In this document: in pieces, positions 31,033 to 32,334 of the stretch
Layout of the letters: every line of letters begins with the position of its first letter
How positions within the stretch are numbered: the stretch's first letter is position 1
Assembly: GCA_017559845.1 (NCBI GenBank)
Contig: JAFYQQ010000056.1
Location: 1-32,334 of the forward strand
Reading direction: 5' to 3'
From: Bacteroidaceae bacterium
GTDB taxonomy: Bacteria; Bacteroidota; Bacteroidia; Bacteroidales; Bacteroidaceae
Length of the DNA: 32,334 bases
Position numbers and translations under genes: made by a program
Notes under the pieces: generated by a model
Databases searched by the model: none
Told to the model about the DNA's origin: nothing
Seen by the model: only the letters and a program-made list of their open reading frames with translations

Positions 31033-31122
31033 TCAGACCATTGCGCCGCCTGCCATGCCTCCAAGGAGGGCGAGAAGGGCTTTGAGCAGGGCTTCAAGAA
31101 ATTTTCGTAGGTTTGGTTTCAT
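31033..31122 (-). CDS. Smalltalk-type micro-protein
   Basis: 29 residues: MKPNLRKFLEALLKALLALL then GGMAGGAMV, stop at 31035-31033. The basic start, LLKALLALLGG repeat and glycine-rich end match the very short proteins named smalltalk in Bacteroidales annotation, which usually lie next to HU-like and lysozyme-like genes exactly as here. Function unknown; the amphipathic leucine-rich helix suggests membrane association. Too short for ordinary gene calling, but its fit to the family and its 3-bp spacing to the next gene support it. Confidence 0.7.
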   Translation of the reverse strand: MKPNLRKFLEALLKALLALLGGMAGGAMV

Positions 31123-31186
31123 TGTTGTTTCGTTTTTTACGTTTTTGGTTATTGGCTATTGGCTTTTGGCCGTTGGTTCTTCATAT

Positions 31187-31274
31187 TGTCATGCTGAACT
31201 CGTTTCAGCATCTGTCCGCGGAGAAGGATTAGTGATGGCTCGCGGTGAGATCCTGAACTAAATTCAGGATGACA
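31187..31274. repeat. REP/BIME-like inverted element
   Basis: The left half begins TGTCATGCTGAAC and contains the hairpin ATGCTGAA/TTCAGCAT; the right half, read on the minus strand, begins TGTCATCCTGAAT and contains ATCCTGAA/TTCAGGAT. The halves are about 80 percent alike over 34 bp and are inverted, with CCGCG near the inner ends. It resembles the bacterial extragenic palindromes mobilised by RAYT transposases. No transposase gene lies in the window. Confidence 0.65.
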
Positions 31275-31326
31275 TGATGCTTTGGCTCACAATTACTTTG
31301 TGTGGGGATGACCGTTAGCCTTTAGC

Positions 31327-31767
31327 TCACCGCTCATCACTCATCGCTATATACTCCCCTCCCTTGGGAGGGGCAGGGGGGAGGGTCATTTCCAGCCCTT
31401 TCATGATGGTTTCCATTGGCAGCATTTTGCCGGTCTCGATGCGTGCCATGGCTTGTAACAACACAGCCCAGTGGCATCGTTCAAGGGGCATGGTGGGTGT
31501 GAACCCGGTCATTCGGCAGACGTTGGCAATGTAGCTTTCGGTGTTGTTCTCGGATGGCGGTGCCCATCGGCTTACGATTTGCTCAACGGAACGCAGTCCG
31601 TACTTGTCGGCATAGGTGCAGAGCAGGCAGAAGGCGGCTCGGAAGCCCCATTCCATGGCGGTGAACTGCACAAAGTGGGGGTCGGTCTGCTCCGGCCTTT
31701 GCCCCTTCCATTTGGTGGCTGTGCGGCGGATGTTCAGCGGGTTGTTGTTTCGGATTCCTCGGGTCAT
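31327..31767 (-). CDS. Phage P5-like / lysozyme-fold protein
   Basis: 146 residues. The N-terminus TRGIRNNNPLNIRRTATKWK, then FVQFTAMEWGFRAAFCLL, and IVSRWAPPSENNTESYIANV match proteins annotated as structural protein P5 or phage lysozyme-like in Bacteroidales: a compact helical fold related to transglycosylases, with Asn/Glu-rich substrate loops. The last 20 or so residues (TLPPAPPKGG, then EYIAMSDER) are encoded by repeat DNA and are probably an extension acquired when repeats inserted at the gene end. No signal peptide. In one operon with the HU-like gene and the two small genes. Confidence 0.7.
   Translation of the reverse strand: MTRGIRNNNPLNIRRTATKWKGQRPEQTDPHFVQFTAMEWGFRAAFCLLCTYADKYGLRSVEQIVSRWAPPSENNTESYIANVCRMTGFTPTMPLERCHWAVLLQAMARIETGKMLPMETIMKGLEMTLPPAPPKGGEYIAMSDER
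31328..31373. repeat. Inverted heptamers and a C/G-rich palindrome at the end of the P5-like gene
   Basis: CACCGCT, CATCACT, CATCGCT (31328-31348) are heptamer units of the AACGATG class on the minus strand. They abut the palindrome CCCCTCCC-TT-GGGAGGGG (31356-31373). The P5-like reading frame runs through both and takes its stop codon just beyond the heptamers. Confidence 0.65.
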
Positions 31768-31782
31768 AGATTTCTTTGGTTT

Positions 31783-31859
31783 TGAGCTGTGAGTAATGAG
31801 CCGTGGGCTTCATTGCTCACTACTCACTACTCATTGCTCATTACTCATTACTCATTACT
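31783..31859. repeat. Heptamer array between the HU-like and P5-like genes
   Basis: Seven exact-phase inverted units, CATTGCT, CACTACT twice, CATTGCT, CATTACT three times (31811-31859), face three plus-strand units TGAGCTG, TGAGTAA, TGAGCCG (31783-31803). The HU-like stop codon is formed inside the last unit. The arms can pair into a long imperfect hairpin. Confidence 0.75.
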
Positions 31860-32334
31860 AACCCTCCAATCCCCCCTCATCATCGTCATCCTCGCCACCG
31901 GTGTCGGGGTCAGAAGGCGTTGGATTACTGGGCGTGGGGTCGGGCTCCTCGCCGTTGTCCACATTGCCGTCGTCGTCGCTGGTGACCTGCTTGATGACGT
32001 TGCCGTTGCGGTCGTAGCAGGTGATGCTGATGGCGGTCTTTGCCAGCTCGTCCTTGATTTCGGTGCTGGGGGTGAAGATTACGCGTCGGCTGGTGATGAG
32101 TGCTGAGTTCACGTCCTCTACCTTCTCCACGGAGTTGCTTCTCACGCCGAATCGCATGGTACCCAGTCCGGGCACGGCCACGCTGTGGCCCTCGGTTGCC
32201 CAGGCGCGGATCACATCGCCAATGGCCTCGTAGGCAGCGCTGATGGCGCCCTTGCCGATGCCGCTTCGCAGGGCGGCTTCCTGCACCACCTTCTGTTCGT
32301 TCAGGCGGCTGTACAACTCGGGCTGCATCACGAA
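31858..32334 (-). CDS. HU-like DNA-binding protein with acidic tail, 5' end outside the window
   Basis: At least 159 codons remain open to the right edge; ATG at 32328 and GTG at 32331 are possible starts, but the frame continues, so the true start probably lies outside. AALRSGIGKGAISAAYEAIG, VAVPGLGTMRFGVRSNSV and RRVIFTPSTEIKDEL follow the HU-domain plan of Bacteroidales HU-like proteins: two helices, then a beta saddle with a glycine-phenylalanine turn. The C-terminal 40 residues are low-complexity and acidic (SDDDGNV, NPTPSDPDTGGEDDDDEGG). It leads the phage-like small-gene operon. Nucleoid or phage DNA packaging role is inference. Confidence 0.7.
   Translation of the reverse strand, partial: FVMQPELYSRLNEQKVVQEAALRSGIGKGAISAAYEAIGDVIRAWATEGHSVAVPGLGTMRFGVRSNSVEKVEDVNSALITSRRVIFTPSTEIKDELAKTAISITCYDRNGNVIKQVTSDDDGNVDNGEEPDPTPSNPTPSDPDTGGEDDDDEGGLEG

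Overview
The window reads as Bacteroidales DNA, most likely Prevotella or a close relative. Promoters have the Bacteroidetes form (-33 TTTG, about 20 bp, -7 TAnnTTTG). The gene families are typical of the order: a TPR/membrane/HTH regulator, a six-bladed-propeller lipoprotein, DUF3990, DUF4251, DUF4932, GH36, a smalltalk-type micro-protein and a Rep_3 initiator. Intergenic spaces carry degenerate heptamer repeats of the AACGATG type. No rRNA, tRNA, CRISPR array or insertion sequence was found.

Layout. 1-43: 5' end of a minus-strand gene. 649-3455: lipoprotein-type HTH regulator plus a propeller lipoprotein, one operon. 3486-5470: a small accessory island. Its core is a three-gene overlapping cassette (DUF3791, PARP-like DUF3990, small partner), bracketed by two unrelated arrays of short palindromes that both repeat every 22 bp, followed by repeat-rich non-coding DNA. 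5470-5815: an antitoxin-like gene whose PIN toxin survives only as its last 31 residues. 6064-8188: minus-strand sugar isomerase-like protein plus Gfo/Idh/MocA oxidoreductase. 8380-10133: frameshifted DUF4160, DUF2442 and a secreted DUF4932 metallopeptidase-like protein. 10270-12162: rhodanese lipoprotein and DUF4251 protein, divergent from a secreted glycerophosphodiester phosphodiesterase. 12572-13705: ATPase with a full promoter.

13786-22697 is the most striking metabolic block: a minus-strand operon for a sugar-isomerase-like cupin, a 1328-residue hydrazine-synthase-alpha-like dihaem protein fused to NPCBM and SUMF1 domains, a CcsBA cytochrome c assembly protein, and a propeller-cytochrome c peroxidase. 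The operon supplies two c-type cytochromes and the machine that attaches their haem. The substrate is unknown. A GH36 alpha-galactosidase (22916-25081) lies just upstream on the same strand.

25256-29519 is a complete iteron-type replicon: a small putative centromere-binding protein, ParA, octamer repeats around both par genes, an AT-rich origin with at least seven iterons (GGTAAA-N8-GAACAY) in both orientations, and a Rep_3 initiator that ends in a DnaA domain I-like module. It sits among chromosome-type genes, and every gene from 13786 to 26794 is transcribed away from it. This would fit the origin of a secondary chromosome or megaplasmid; an integrated plasmid is the alternative.

29611-32334, minus strand: EamA transporter, then a phage-like small-gene operon (HU-like protein cut by the window edge, P5-like lysozyme-fold protein, smalltalk micro-protein, small membrane protein), interrupted by heptamer and REP-like repeats.
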